Shown here piece after piece: positions 37,386 through 51,196 of a stretch of DNA of 64,000 bases; the stretch's first letter is position 1, and each line of letters begins with the position of its first letter. Position numbers and translations under genes: made by a program. Origin of the DNA: Escallonia rubra (taxonomy: Eukaryota > Streptophyta > Magnoliopsida > Escalloniales > Escalloniaceae); assembly GCA_033065855.1 (NCBI GenBank), contig JAVXUO010001195.1:62001-126000 (forward strand), read 5' to 3'. Below the pieces are notes generated by a model. That model ran no database searches and was not told the DNA's origin. It was given only the letters and a program-made list of their open reading frames with translations.

Positions 37386-40300
37386 AGAGCAAAAGTTTGT
37401 TGGATTTGCATTACCCCTCACCGCCCCAAACCCTGTTGCAAGAGGAAGTGGAAGCCCCACAAGAGACCAAACTTTAGATGGTTGTCTCCTGCCTCCAATC
37501 TTCATCATCTCAAACTTTTGAAGGTTTCAAAGCATTCAATCATGTTAAGAGGTGAGATGGAAATTGTCCACGGCCACAATAATGAGCATAACAATCTCCT
37601 AATTATTGCCTTGGATCCGCTCTTTGGTTCTTTGTGGCAGCATAATACCATCATAATTCAAGAAAATGAGAGTTAAGGGTAATCATTTTGTTTATAATAA
37701 GATTTGACTAAGTAAAGTACCAAAATATCTCTATTAGTTACAACGATCTTTAGCCCATTTTTATTAAAAACGCTACATTTTCATCATTTTGTCACAGTGA
37801 AACTGCTTTTAGTACTTTTTATCCAAATATCACTCATAACTTAAAGCTAATTTTGCAATAAGTAGCTTAAAGCTGACTTTGAAAGTTGATTAAGTTTTCA
37901 TATGAAGTTGCCTTCGGGAATCAATCCTCGTTGATGAAACCTTTAGATCAAGTAATAGACATTTGTAATTTAAGAAGTTCAACTGTAATAAGTTAGGGCG
38001 ACGATAGCGTAACCGATTTCACATTTTACTTAAATGACAAATCTCTATTAATTGACGTTCAGAAAGAACATATCGGGATCCCCTAGTGTAAAAAATTCCC
38101 GAAACGCTATTACTGTGGTTTTCGCCAAAGCAAGAAATTTATCGCGTACTTCTTGTTAGTGCAAGAAATTACGCGAATTTTGTCGGTAGAGTTAGCTTGG
38201 AGCTTTCATAAAATCCAAACGACGTCACTCTTTGCTTCTGGTTGCAGACGTGTCAGAGCTAAATACAAGGCTTCTTGATCCAAAGCCAGGCAGCAAAGGG
38301 TTTGGGACCAGACCCCAGAAGCTTAATCAGGCAATGGAGTTGAGTACACATTTGCAGGTCAGGCCAACGCGGTGACGGTTCATCACATTTTGTTGCTGAA
38401 CAGTAACTTTTTTTGGCAAAATGTTGCACAGGACATTAACAGTGAATACCAGAAGCCTAGCTGGGTTGCCCACAGATTTGTTTCTCATGTCACCCACTTG
38501 ATATATCCAGGAATATCAACCAGAAGGAATTATTAAACTAGGTTACACCTTTTTGAACTAAAAATCTAAAGCACATCACGTCTCATTGTGTGCGCGCGCG
38601 CTCGCTTGTGCGTGAACACGTGGAAGAAAAGATTACGTGGAGCTAATTAGTAATGAATTGAGTAAGTCGGTTTAACAATTTTATTGCGGTTTATATGATG
38701 TTAGAGGCTGATACGTGTACACATTTAATTAACGAGTGGATTATTCTAAGTATCCTTTCAAACTTCATCTCAAACGGCTAGGCCACATTTAATTCTTCCT
38801 TTTGAAACCTCTTAGCGCAGTAAACCCAAGTAGTCTTGCGCTTGTTTTGTTGTGCTTTGATATAACTTAAGTAGTTGGGTTTCCAATCACCGTCTCGGGA
38901 GGAAAGAGAAAAAAAAAACTCAATCATAAGTAGCCTATTGAGAGACCTTAGTCGAACTCGATGTTGTGGCTGCTTCTTGTACTTTAACTAACTCGTTTAC
39001 GTCACGAGCGAGTTTCTCCGCCAATATTGAGCAAGCAAAAGGAATTCCACTCGTTTTATTGCCTATGTTGAATTTTTCAGTTGATTACACAACCTAAGTT
39101 AAAGACGCGGTAAGTAGGCTGAATGTAAATCTTTCCGTTCACCTTTAGCAAAAGTGCTTGTGTGTAATTGCAACAATCAGATCTATCGTTCCACCACAAG
39201 ATAATGTTTTCCTCAAAATGACTAGCCAAGTTAAATACTTATGAGCGGCTAGATTCGATAAGATATCACATTAATCCTCTTTTATATGCATTGAGCTGTC
39301 CACAATGTGAATGGGACAAGACTGGGAGTGGATAAACCTGTAAGCATGATGTGGATTTGCACCCCCCAAGTCATTAGTCCAAGTGAAAACTTATGCATAA
39401 GCATAGCTACTGAGTTCTTGATACATATGGACTTGAACATTTGCATAACTTGGGTACATATCTAGCATTAATTGGGTAAAGAACTTCAAGATCTTGATCA
39501 CATGGATGGTTCCAAGTAATCAGTGTGCTGTTTCCTCTGTTTCAAACCTCCAAATGTTGCTGGGTTGAAATAAGAAGTACTAGGAGTTGAATATGGTGAC
39601 TTCAATCATGTGGCTGGTTCATGGCCTTTTGCCATTGTCAATCACTTGCAGTTGAAAAGGTGGACCTTAAGGACCACTCAAGATAAGCTTACCAAGCTCA
39701 CAAATTGAAGACCAACTCACCCGTGAATGTGGTAAATGAACTAGCACGCCCACAGCTTTATGAATGACCCAACTTCAGGTCACGAAATACTACCAAGTAA
39801 CAGCATCCATTTCTTGTGAAAATGAGGGACTTGAGCTTCCCTGACATATTACCAACACCCTTTTTCTTGTGACAGAAATTATTGCAAACCAACTTTTCTA
39901 AACAAATCTCTCTAAAAACCCAGGACAAAGTGGAAGATTGCGTTGGATGAATACGTCTGCATTTCTAGGAACGTCATCCACTCTCGACCATTTGTGTGTT
40001 CTCATTCGCCATTATTTTTCAGTTAATGAGCACTCAGCTAGAATTGGCATCCACATACTGCTAAAAAAAAGGGCATGCAGCAAGACTAATGTACATATTT
40101 GGCATCAATACACTATGCCATTTTCAGATTGTTGACGTAATAATCCAGAAAGTGATTCGCTGGCCAAATCGGATAATGCAACGAACATGCTCCGAGTGCA
40201 GGAACTAAGACTTGAATCTGGGGTATTTGCAACATATATCAACTCAATTGGAAGTGGAAGTACAATAAAATCAAAACTTCCCATTAACGGCAACAAAAGA

Positions 40301-40569
40301 GCAACAACTTGGAAGACCTTCTTGAGCAAGGCATTGAAAAAGAATGTATTCGGTGTCCCCATACGAAAAATACCATATTTTGCTACTTGCTCTACTTACT
40401 TGGAAGACCTCAATCACATCCAAGAATTCGGGGATATATGTTATTATGGTACAGTTCATAACTTAACTGCATATGCTTGTGAGGAAGGAAACCATTCTAT
40501 CCTTCCACCCGGAGCAACTAAATTCCAATGATTACCAAGTGTGAGTTTCCTTATGTACTATAAGATGGT
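37386..40569. other. Intergenic region between the APRR2-like and PMT14-like genes
   Basis: No gene recognised. A 114-residue frame on the plus strand at 40187-40531 has no domain and lies just downstream of the PMT14-like stop codon, probably over its 3' UTR in antisense. Confidence 0.4.
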
Positions 40570-43500
40570 TTATTCATCACTGGATGTGCTGTTCGCTTTG
40601 CTGCCAACCCAATATGTCTTGACAGCAACCAGTATCTTCTCGGGCACTAGGGGGCCATCTTCATGATCCATCATTTTTGTCTCCCATCTCATGCCTCCAA
40701 CAATTTTCCTTATCTTGTTCAGCACCTCGACTTTATCCCGGAATATGACTGACCCTTCAGGCCTCAGTATACGATCCATCTCAAGGAGGATATCTTCCGA
40801 CGCACACCTGTTTACAAATATATATGTTTATTCTTGCAAGATGTTGTAGTATAGGTCTAACTTCAAAAGAAAAAAGGACTTGGCGGAAGAGGCCGAGCTC
40901 AATCCCACTAAATTTCTCAAAAAGAAGATCATATTTCCCCTGGGTTGGAAATGTCTCAAAGGACCTTATAATTACTTGTAACTTCGTGGAGTTCAAATTT
41001 TATGAGGCATAAAAGATTGGTGATCAAGGAGATTAAGCTGACCAAACTCATAGTTACAGTTCAGACTTGCCTAAAGACCATAGAACCAGCTTCCATCCTA
41101 GCAGTTTTTATGTTTCAAATTTGGTTTTGGCAACGACTCCTGGCAATGTCGTTTTACAATAACATACTTCTCTGAAGTATGGGAAAGGACAACATGTTCT
41201 GACATGTTTCAAGCAAAATTAAAACTTCACAAATGTGGACTAACGGGAACGTTTTATGGACTATCCTAGGTTTGCTTGCAGTACTATAGGGCTTTCGCAA
41301 CACTTTTTCAGAAGAAAACAGAAAAAGGGATTATAAAATCAAATATGGGGTTTCGGAAAATTTGTACTCCTAGTGGAGACAAAGAATGTTCAAGAAAAAA
41401 CACTTAACTCTTGTATAAGGTGTGTATAAGGAATTCAACCGAAGGAACAAGAGCCTTACTTGCTTTGATACAAGCTGAATACACCACTAGCATGAATGAG
41501 ATCGTACGTCCTTGGGTAAGTAGAGAAGGCTTCACACCTGAATTAAGAGAGGAGAATCCAAATGTCATTGGGAATCCAGAATAGGTGTCATAAAACTAAA
41601 TCTGGACGTTTTTAGTACACTAATCATTTGTTTCACCATTACCATCTTCTTCAGCATCAATTAACATCATACTACCATAAAACAAGCAATACACTAAGAA
41701 ACATGCTTAGGGACCGACTTCAACTCATTCCCGTGCCTTTTACTTAAGGAATTTGCATAGGGCGTTATTCTGGTGATGGATGTTTTGATAAGGACAACAT
41801 TATTGTCAAGTATTTAGTTCAAGCCAGAATAATTTAACATCTATATACTAGCCTACTTCATTGTTTAATGACTTCTAAGGTAACTTTCCTTATAAAAGCA
41901 TCCAAAACAACAAGAACCCCTCAATAGCACAGTGGATAAAGCTTGCAAAACAGCGTAGTTTGCCAAACTCAGAGTCAACCCAATGACGTGCAAAGTCAAA
42001 GTGCCGAAAACTCAGTAAATAGCAAAGTGCTAGTCTGCTAGACCATGCGGTGAGCCGCGAAAAAGAGGAGTTCAAATAACGTAATGCAAAATTAGATCAA
42101 TTTGATACGTAAAATGAAAGAAGATTCGCGGGAGCGCACCAGTCATGATACATGCCAATAAGACCTCTCTCATAGATAACACCTAACGTGTTCACCGAGT
42201 CCATAGGAACGACATTCATCACCCATGATTTTGGTGATACAAGTGCTGCCGCAAAACCTCCAAGGCCAGCGTTCATATCCATTATGTTCCGGTATCTGGT
42301 AGTGCCAAGTAACTTGTTGATCCTTTTGTAAGTATTTACATGCTTTTTCCACAGTGTATTGTCCTCTTGGTAGGATTCTTCCGTGACCCCTGGAACAAGT
42401 CCATTCGCTATTCTTGGAGGTACTGCATATAACCTTGCAGGGAACTTCTTCAACTCCCCTCCAGCTACTTCACTGGCACTGGTGACTTCAGGGTAGGGGG
42501 TTGCGCATGTCTCCATTTTCTTGTACCTATAATTTACCATAGAATTGGAAGTCAGGAAAGAAATAATACACAGCAATATTCAAAATTTTAAAGCCTGACA
42601 CAAGTTCACATCGCGCTGACCTCCACCCATGCTACACTTAGCCATTAGTACCTAAATCAATAACGAAGTAATATATGGAGAATCATTATCTTATGATGCA
42701 TGCCTTCCACATAGGAGATTGCAAAATTACGAATCTAAAATTTTAATGTGTAGAGCCAATGAGAAGGCATTCAGGAAGATAAGTATGTGTAGTGCATAAT
42801 GGAACTTCGCACATCAGCAATTACAGGATGTAATGCCCTGGACCACAGCTTGCAAGGAGGCATCACTTTGTTCAAGGTACTCTGTATGGATCCTAGACTT
42901 AGACAGCCTTATACATCTCCCATTTTTCTGATGTGGTATAATTTTCTTAAAATAAGCATATCGATGAAGGAGATTACACATTCACACACCCCTCACCACT
43001 GACTGCTTGCTTCCTGAATCTTCTTATAGAACCTAACAGAGCCCCTCCCACTCATTCAGCTGTTGCTACTCGAAATTATATTTAAGCTACCACAATTTTA
43101 CACCCTGGAAGTTAAGCTACCAATGGAGCAGAATCACGTAAGAGCTTCCACAACAACTATAGCTTTCTAAAATACAGTAAGGTATACTTGTCCGCTTTTC
43201 CAAAAGCTCTACCTTTCTGCTCCATTGATAGCTTAACTTCTGGTCAGCACCTGTCAATGGCAGATAGGATACTGACTGTTGAGACCCCAAAGCCTGAGTA
43301 TTGGAAGTCCCAGTAATCCATAATTCTATCAGCAATCCACATGAATATGCTTGTAGCTCTGTTTCAGTGATTTCTGGCAGAAATCATCAAAGCCGAAGCT
43401 TATCATATAATTACTTTGAGAACTAAGTGGTTACATCAAGAAAAGTGAAGGAGAATATACATTTTCGTGTTATTAAGTGACAAATGGGGGCTTTCGTAAT

Positions 43501-46500
43501 TAGTTATCTCAAGGAGACTGAGTTGCAAAGTAACTCACCAAACATCATCAGCATCCCTAGCTTGACAGATATTGGCCGAACTCCTTTGGCAGGACACAGC
43601 ATTTACTTTTTTTCTCCAAATGGCAATATCTCCTTTCTCATACTTCTTTTCCCAGCAAAGTTGTTCAGCCAATTCCTCAATCTTTCTTTGCTCTGCCTTG
43701 AGATCCTCCTTAGTCCGTTTCCATGTTTGATAATAGGTCTTCCAATTAATTGGAGGGCCAGACAAGATCCAGTATCCACCAGGTCGAAGAACTCGATCAA
43801 CTTCCATTAAATATGTCCCATCTGCATATCAAATGTTCATGATTGGATGTCATTAACTTCTCAGAATAGAAGAATAAACAAATTTAAGTTCCGATTTTTT
43901 CTCCGAGAACCTTCACACTTATAGCATCTTCATAAATATGTTGAAAAATCTTCAGCAGTTGAATCAGTACTTTCTTCAACTTCAGATACAAACACTGAAT
44001 ACTACTTAATAGGGACATTGTGCATCATGTAAAATTGCTGCATCCACAACCCCTCGCGCACGCAACAGCATAGCAAGTAGTAAAAATACAGAATCACCAT
44101 ATAAATAGTTGTCTGAAACAGACTGAAAATATTGTCTAGAGGTGATAGATGATGGTTACAAGTAGGGTGCAACTTCCAACCAAAACCATAGTATTACTGA
44201 ACCCAACCAAACCCAAAAGTCGTAAACTTTTTGGCATACCCAGGCCCAACCCAAGTCAGGCAGGGTTAAGCGGAACTGTCAAAATCTTCATTTAATATAT
44301 TATTTTGGAAACTAAATTTAGAGGTGCATACTATAATATTTGTTAAAAACTCGGTCATCACCAGAATCTTGGCTCAATGGCAACAATATCTCTTACAGGT
44401 CAAGCCATGGCAACAACATCAAAATTATTCTTGTGATGTTGTGTATCTACTTTAGGAGTGAGGTGGTGGTCTCCAGTCCAACTCTGGCGGATACCCATCA
44501 TGTCTGCCACCGACAACTGTCAGTCAACTGTTGACCAGTCAAACATCGGCAAACTACTGGCGGTGGGAATTAGGCAAAGAGTCAACGTCGGCACATTAAC
44601 GGTAGGGATGCTACTGACTTAGGCAGGGCATAGCGGCACCTCCTGGCAGTTTCCTGGTGACTGATTGTGTGGTCAGATAAGTGTCGCTTTGGACCAAGAA
44701 CCTTGTGATTTTTAGAAACATTAATGGGTTGACCCAACACAACCCACTTCCAGATTGACATGTACCCAACCCAACGCAACTATCTAAATTATAGGGTAGG
44801 GTTGGAAGTTGCATCCCTATCATTAGTCCTGGAGTACCTCTAGCGATTGATAGGCAGTATGTGACTAATGTATTCCAGTGCCTGATACCACATCATTGTT
44901 ATAAGTCGTAGAGGGTATTTCAAATTCCATAAAAGTGTGGACATAAACATTTTGGAACAGATTCTTGGTTTACTCTGTGTGTGGGTGCGCGAAGCTGATT
45001 GATTAGTTCTAATTATTTGCAGATCATGGATTTTGGAGGTATGTACAAATGAAACTTTACAAGCTTCAACTGAAACTGTGATGACACTTCAGATGTGGAA
45101 CTTCCTAGCCACTAGCCATGAAATTCAGATATGCTCTTACAACGTTGTGGCTCTACTATCTATGGCGTTACTTTTGTAGCTTGGTAAAAGAAAGTGTCAT
45201 GACTCCAAGCGATGGTAGTTTAAATAAATCTTTCGTTTTTCACTTTATTGACAAACTATGGGAAGCGTATCAGCCCAATCTTTGATGTAATTTTAGTGTT
45301 AGATGGGGAATGTACGTACCCAAGACTTCAATATGTAGTGAAAATGAGCATGCAACAATACATTATCATTTCAAAGTACTTAATTGGTAACTTTTTTCCC
45401 TATCTTTTTAACTAAAGCTACAGTGTATCTCATGATGCAAACACCACATTAGACAAAAATCATAACAAGATCTGGCAAAATTCATATTTGCTATTTCTAT
45501 TACGTACCATTTGATGACCATGGTATTAGACATCGAGAGCACTGAGCCATATCAAATGCTCTTGATGGAAATGGAAGGTGTATTGATCCAAGAACACCAA
45601 TATATGCAGGCACACCTCGTTCCAATGCAAACTGCACTTGTGCTTCATGATTGTCCCTGGGCGCAAATGACACGGCCAACACATTTCTCTTCAGCAAGTA
45701 AGCCCCCCAGCTAGCAACCTACATCATGATGGTGAAAATCAGTCCAGCAACTTTGACTAGATAGATAAGCCAACAACTGGTGATAAATAAGATTTTAAGG
45801 AAGCAGTATGAAGAGCAGTGCAATTACTCCTCGTTGAATGATCAAACAAAAATTTTAAGTGGAAACCTAGAGCAGGAATAAACACAAGTTCTGATTTATG
45901 TGATACCACAACGATGATATTACTTGGGTTTAGGTTTGAGCCTTATCGGACACATGTATGGAGAGGTATCCCTACCCAAGAAGAACAGTAGATTCTTGTT
46001 ATGATAGTCATTTGATAATTAATACTGAATATGCCATTTGAAAATGGCTTCGGAACATAAAGATTGAATATTAAGAGCATAAACCCTAGTCGATTTTTTC
46101 AAACCCTTTAGACGGTTCCTATGTACGAAATTCACGCAGTGGTTTAGACCCTCGGAGGTATATAGATGAAATTTTCCGTGTTACAGAATGCAGGCTAACT
46201 TAGTTAAGAGTTTTCTAGCCCTGAAAGTGGCAAATTAGAATATGCAAACTCGTGATTGGAATGGGGTTTGTACAACTATTATTAGTGCAATACTTGAAAT
46301 CAGAAACTGCTCAGATGTTTCAATGGAAGCAGGCGTGCTAAGCGAGGAGCACAAGTATTGGGTCCTGAACCACTAATGGATATGCAATCGTCGAATGCGT
46401 GATCAGGACAAGAATTCAGGTAATTTGATAGAGAAATGAATGGAAGGAAGAAACATACTCCACAACCAGTATCCAGGGCCGTTCTGACAGAGCCGTCTGC

Positions 46501-47085
46501 AATAGGAATCACTGATGCTAGTTCATCGATATACGCGTCTGCACCTTGAGGAAACATTGTCCCACCGCCTGGAAATTTAAACACATTACCCTGAAACTGT
46601 ACCCAGTTCTGGACGGCCTTCTCAACCGTCAAGCTTTTATAAGGAACATTAGCATAATGAACATAGTCGCGGCCTTTTGGCCATGGAAAAGGAGTCATAT
46701 ACCCTTGGGGTGCTGGAATAAGACAACGCAACTTTTCCTCTCCTGGGGGACAATGCCTCTCCCTGTATATCATATTTTCCCGAGGGAAGGTCATAGCTCG
46801 GTCCTGTTCTTGGCAAGGAGTATAATCAGCATACTTAATATCGCACGGCTTGAACACCTTGGCTTTTGGCTCAGAGGAGTCAGGAATTGGAACGTCATTG
46901 TGATGAGTTTCAAAGTTCAGAGTTGAAAATATGTTGCAGTCCGTTTGCTTGGTAATTTCCTGTGCTATACTATCTCCTTTTCCGAAACCACTCCTCTGCC
47001 AAGCTCCCAGTAAGTAAAAGAAACAACAGAGACCAATTACGATAAAAATAGACACTGGGCTTCGCCCTCTAGGCTTAGGGCCCAT
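40570..47085 (-). CDS. PMT14: Golgi-type probable methyltransferase, PMT14-like
   Basis: Six exons on the minus strand: 46459-47085, 45508-45718, 43539-43821, 42140-42526, 41460-41537 and 40570-40807. All are GT-AG and in phase, giving 607 aa, the usual length of this family (DUF248/Methyltransf_29). A short cytosolic tail is followed by one signal-anchor at about 13-29 ([17 protein letters not shown]), as in type II Golgi proteins. Family motifs in order: [16 protein letters not shown], then YRERHCP near 90-115; [20 protein letters not shown]; the SAM-binding motif [14 protein letters not shown] at 204-217, spanning intron 1; [23 protein letters not shown]; a second half with [15 protein letters not shown] near 455; and [13 protein letters not shown] near the end. 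The family is related to pectin methyltransferases; the substrate of this one is unproven. It lies upstream of the APRR2-like gene in the same orientation, the order I recall for At4g18020/At4g18030. A 5' UTR splice acceptor is likely at 47152. Confidence 0.95.
44163..44819. mobile_element. hAT-like MITE in intron 2 of the PMT14-like gene
   Basis: The left end TAGGGTGCAACTTCCAACC faces the right end GGTTGGAAGTTGCATCCCTA. CCCAACC-rich segments lie inside each end. It sits wholly within the intron 43822-45507. No clear 8-bp duplication was found. Confidence 0.65.
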
Positions 47086-50000
47086 ATTATGCGTGGATCA
47101 GCAGCTCACACTGGCACGTGGAAAATAGAAGAACTGACTTGCCACGTATTCCTGATTGCATAGAAGATAAAATCAAATATAATTAAACACAAGAGTAAGA
47201 TCTTGCTTGGTAGCTCTTTTCTTTTCCCTTCTTCTTGCAGTACATATCAATAACATAATGAAACAAACGAAACCAAAACCCTATTGAAGATTGTGGACCA
47301 AGTTAACAATTTTCCTCATCGTAAAAGTGAACTAACTCAAAGTTGTGCCGAGTAAACCTCTCCCATGGTTCCACTCAGCTTGACAACAGTCGAACAATCA
47401 TTGGTTAGTGGTGAAATGAACAGATGAAAGAACCCAATAACTATAGATGTAAAACAGATTTCTTTTCCACTTCTAGACATCAAGCTCGCATTCACAGGAA
47501 AAGAATGTGAAAGACAGCAGAATAAAGAGAGCATTCACTTCAACCAGGCAAAAGGGAAAATCGATTGCAAGATCCATGTTAAGAAAGAAAACCAACCATA
47601 TATATCGTGCATAATTACTCGTAATTACAATTATGTAAGACATAGCAAGATCCTAAGATTGATGATATGCATTTGACTAAGCCAAGCCTAACTAAAGGGT
47701 GTGATGAACCCAAGTACATTCTTGCAAGCACAATGTTGGCCGGCAAATCTAACCCACATCAATCGTATAAAAGTTAAGAGCTTTACTTAAACAGATTAGT
47801 GAATACACAGCCTGAATACAGAACACAAAATCACCTAAACTAGAATGATTCGAACACCAAATTGAGGAATAGCATATGGCTTTTACCTCGAAAATCCAGT
47901 CTTCAAATCAAGTATTCAATCGGTATGTCTCCAATAACATGTATAGATCTTGCAGTATACTTAATTACCCGAAAAGGGTAAAAAGAAAATCTAAAAAGTT
48001 CGCAGATAATGGAGAAGATTCAAGCATTAAAAAGCACAGAGAGTCGTTTTTACCAGATAAAGGAGAGCAGCTGATCTGGGGCTAAAAGCATTTACAAGGT
48101 GGTCACCGATTTTGTGGTTTTAAGTGGTGATTCAGTGTGTGTGCGTGCGTGTGAAAATCTAGACACAGAGCACGAGAGATTCTCGGGGGAAGGTAGAGAT
48201 TTATACTGCGTATGATTGTGCTATATCCTTGGCGAGACCGGATCAGGACTGGAATCGGACTTTTTTATCTTGATTCGAGTTATCCGCCGTAAAAATAGAG
48301 AAGGGGACCTTTACTATAGAAAGTTTTGACATTTAAAAGCTATTTTTTCTTTTGTTAATAGTAAAAATGTTTCATTAATATAAAAAAAATTTGTCGTTCT
48401 GCTCATTTATACTACTGAAATAAAAAGTAACATTTAGAGCCACCTAAATGAATTTTTTTTATTATTTTAACTATTACAACAACTACAAATTTAATACAGC
48501 ATTTGGATGACTCGTAAACAAGATCTGCCATTTAAAAGTTGGCTTCCCATATTATCGCAATCCTTTTCTTAACATCATAAAATTGGTATAGGATTGCATG
48601 GACAAGTATAGGTTGATTTTTTTTCCTTTGTTTTCATTTTTTCAAGCTTTTATTTGGTTGGTAAGTTGCATATTCAAAAACATTAAATCAATCACTGTTT
48701 ATCGAGTCTTTGCAAATTCTATTTTAGACTTCATCCAATTTATTTCGACAAAGTAGCTTCTATTCTTCTTTAATTACAAAAGGATAAGCTACTTTTCATC
48801 CTTAATACCTTAATTGATCCTTATGTTTGTCAAACTCGTCACTAAAGTACAGTATAACGACAATAGGAAATGGATAAGTTTGTTTTTTTGTTTTTGTTTT
48901 GAGGGGGGGAGGGGGGTTTCATACCTGTTTTTTAAATTTTCTAAAAAGACATTTTATTTACATCTTAAAAAACATAAAAATAAAAAATAAATATAACCAA
49001 ACAGTGATACGTCACCCGTGTGATTGTACAATAGTTTATTCAATCAAGCATGTTACCGACAAAATAAGGTTACAATCGCTGTAACCGATACTTTCCCGAT
49101 AGTCACATCTTTCCACGATTTCGCAGCTTCCAATCTAATCAGCAAGGGAATATCTCATACTCCAAATTTCTAATCTAAAAAGATCAAAGTGGACACTGAA
49201 TCATTAAATTATAGTGATAGTGATCGGTGGATGTCTGATTTAATGTCATTCTTTGCTTGCGTCACATTCTTTGCCGACAAATCTTGATGGCTAAGAACAT
49301 GGGCCCGAGATCCACAGAAGCCTTTCCTTTGTTGGGCTTATGAACCCAATTATTTACGCAGGTTATGGGCCATCTGGACCTACGGCCTGACAGAAACCTT
49401 CACCGTCGAGCAACTCCATTGAATGAAACGCCATGCCGTGGCCCCATGTAGGGTGGTAGGTCGACGTTAACATGTCCTTCTCAGTCAGCAGCCAATATTG
49501 ATCCAAAAGAGGAAAATTTTTTGGCGGCAATTCCGATATAGTAAGTATAGCTGACGCCAGGTGTTATGTAGCGACAAATGGTGCTTATGTCACGTTAACT
49601 GTTAATCATTTGCAACCACTTATTTATTAATTGTTATTTTATGAAAAGGTTGCAGGCTATTCCAACTATCCGAGTTGCAGCCAATAACTTTTCTTGATAA
49701 AATCTAGTAAGATTGAAAATTTCTCATATTTTTTTCAAACCTACATGGGAGGGTTGTTGGCTATTCCTACTACCCAGTTGTAGGCAAAATCTCCCCCAGA
49801 TAAAATGGGGTACTGCTTAAAATTTTCATATTTTCCACCCCTTTGTATGTTCTTGAACATGACAACACCCAAATTTTAGCGGCAATTGAAGGTGAAAATC
49901 ATAGAAAGAGATAGTGATAGCCTCTCACACAAGAAAATTGTAAATGGATCACACCCGCAATGACCACTAAAATGTGCTAGTGACTCTGATTTAGGAGTAA

Positions 50001-51196
50001 ATATTGCATAGTCTCGTACTGTCTCAAATGTTTAGGACGCTGGACAAGTAGAGACTGATGTGATAGGAGGAGAGGTTAAGAAAGACATAAACTTTATCAT
50101 ACCACTATTTTTTCATCGGTCCTAATGTTTAAAACTAGTGATTCCGGACCACCCAATATTTCCTACCACGTAAGACATCTCTAAGATGTTGGAAGTAATT
50201 GTTCAATCTTATTTGTCTAAAGCCTGTATTAAAACAAGTTGGTACTTGTCGTCATGTAAGGCTTTTGAGTTTCAAGAGTTGATTAATTTACTGAAAGGAT
50301 GACTTCTGCGAGGGTTACAAATGAGCTACAGCAAAGTTGCAGCTCCAAATTGTACGAACGTGTAGACCAATTTAAATTATCAAAGAAAGCAACGAGTAAG
50401 AAACATTTAAGCCTTACAAACTGTCGTAAAAACACTTGAAATTCATTTTTTCATGATATTCTATGGACTAGAATTGTAGAGCACCTATATGATAATAGAA
50501 AAGTGCAACTAAATACATTTAAGCAACGTAAGATTGTCACTATAATTTTAGCAACAGTAACAACATTTTTAGTGGCAATCCTTTGTTAGTATGTCAGGGC
50601 AAAGATGGTGTACGACAAACGATCCTTGTCCCATATGTACCAACTCCATATCTCCTAAAAATAGATCTACCAAAATCTATATCAAGGAAAATAACAAGTT
50701 CCAACGACCAACAATCTTCATAACTTCCCTGCAACCCACATGACAATCATAGAGGCTGATCAAGGCATGCTTTGCTACCATATCCTACACTTGCCACAGA
50801 ATGCTGTTGAATGTACATCAGAAACAAAAAGGAGCACATCTGAAATATCTCAGCTTCTGCAACAAAACGCTGGAATACAACTCTGCAGAAATAAATGTAT
50901 GGTTCCGGACCAATGGTGGCAATCATCTAGAGTCGTTACGATATATTCCACGCAGAAACTTACAACCTTCAAATGACGTTTGAAAATACTGATTGCACTT
51001 TTGAATGTGACCCCAAAAAGACCTACATATTGCCTAAGCTGGGAGATTTACGACGACTTGTGTCGAAAGTATAGAGCACCGTGGTTTCATAATTTTTCGT
51101 GTCGGAGATGTACATGGACAACTTTGAATGTACAAATCCAGGAAGGGTGCTGTGGTCGAGAACAATGAAACATGGAACGGGATCTTCATACAAAAG
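47086..51196. other. Intergenic region upstream of the PMT14-like gene
   Basis: The part next to 47085 should hold the 5' UTR (a short UTR exon 47086-47151 is suggested by an AATCAG|GAATACG acceptor) and promoter. An imperfect tandem duplication with a unit of about 103 bp lies at about 49646-49840 (TTGCAGGCTATTCCAACTA against TTGTTGGCTATTCCTACTA). No gene is recognised. Confidence 0.4.

Noticed and set aside
40187-40531. 114-residue open frame downstream of the PMT14-like gene on the plus strand
   Set aside because: No domain, no introns or context, and it overlaps the likely 3' UTR in antisense.
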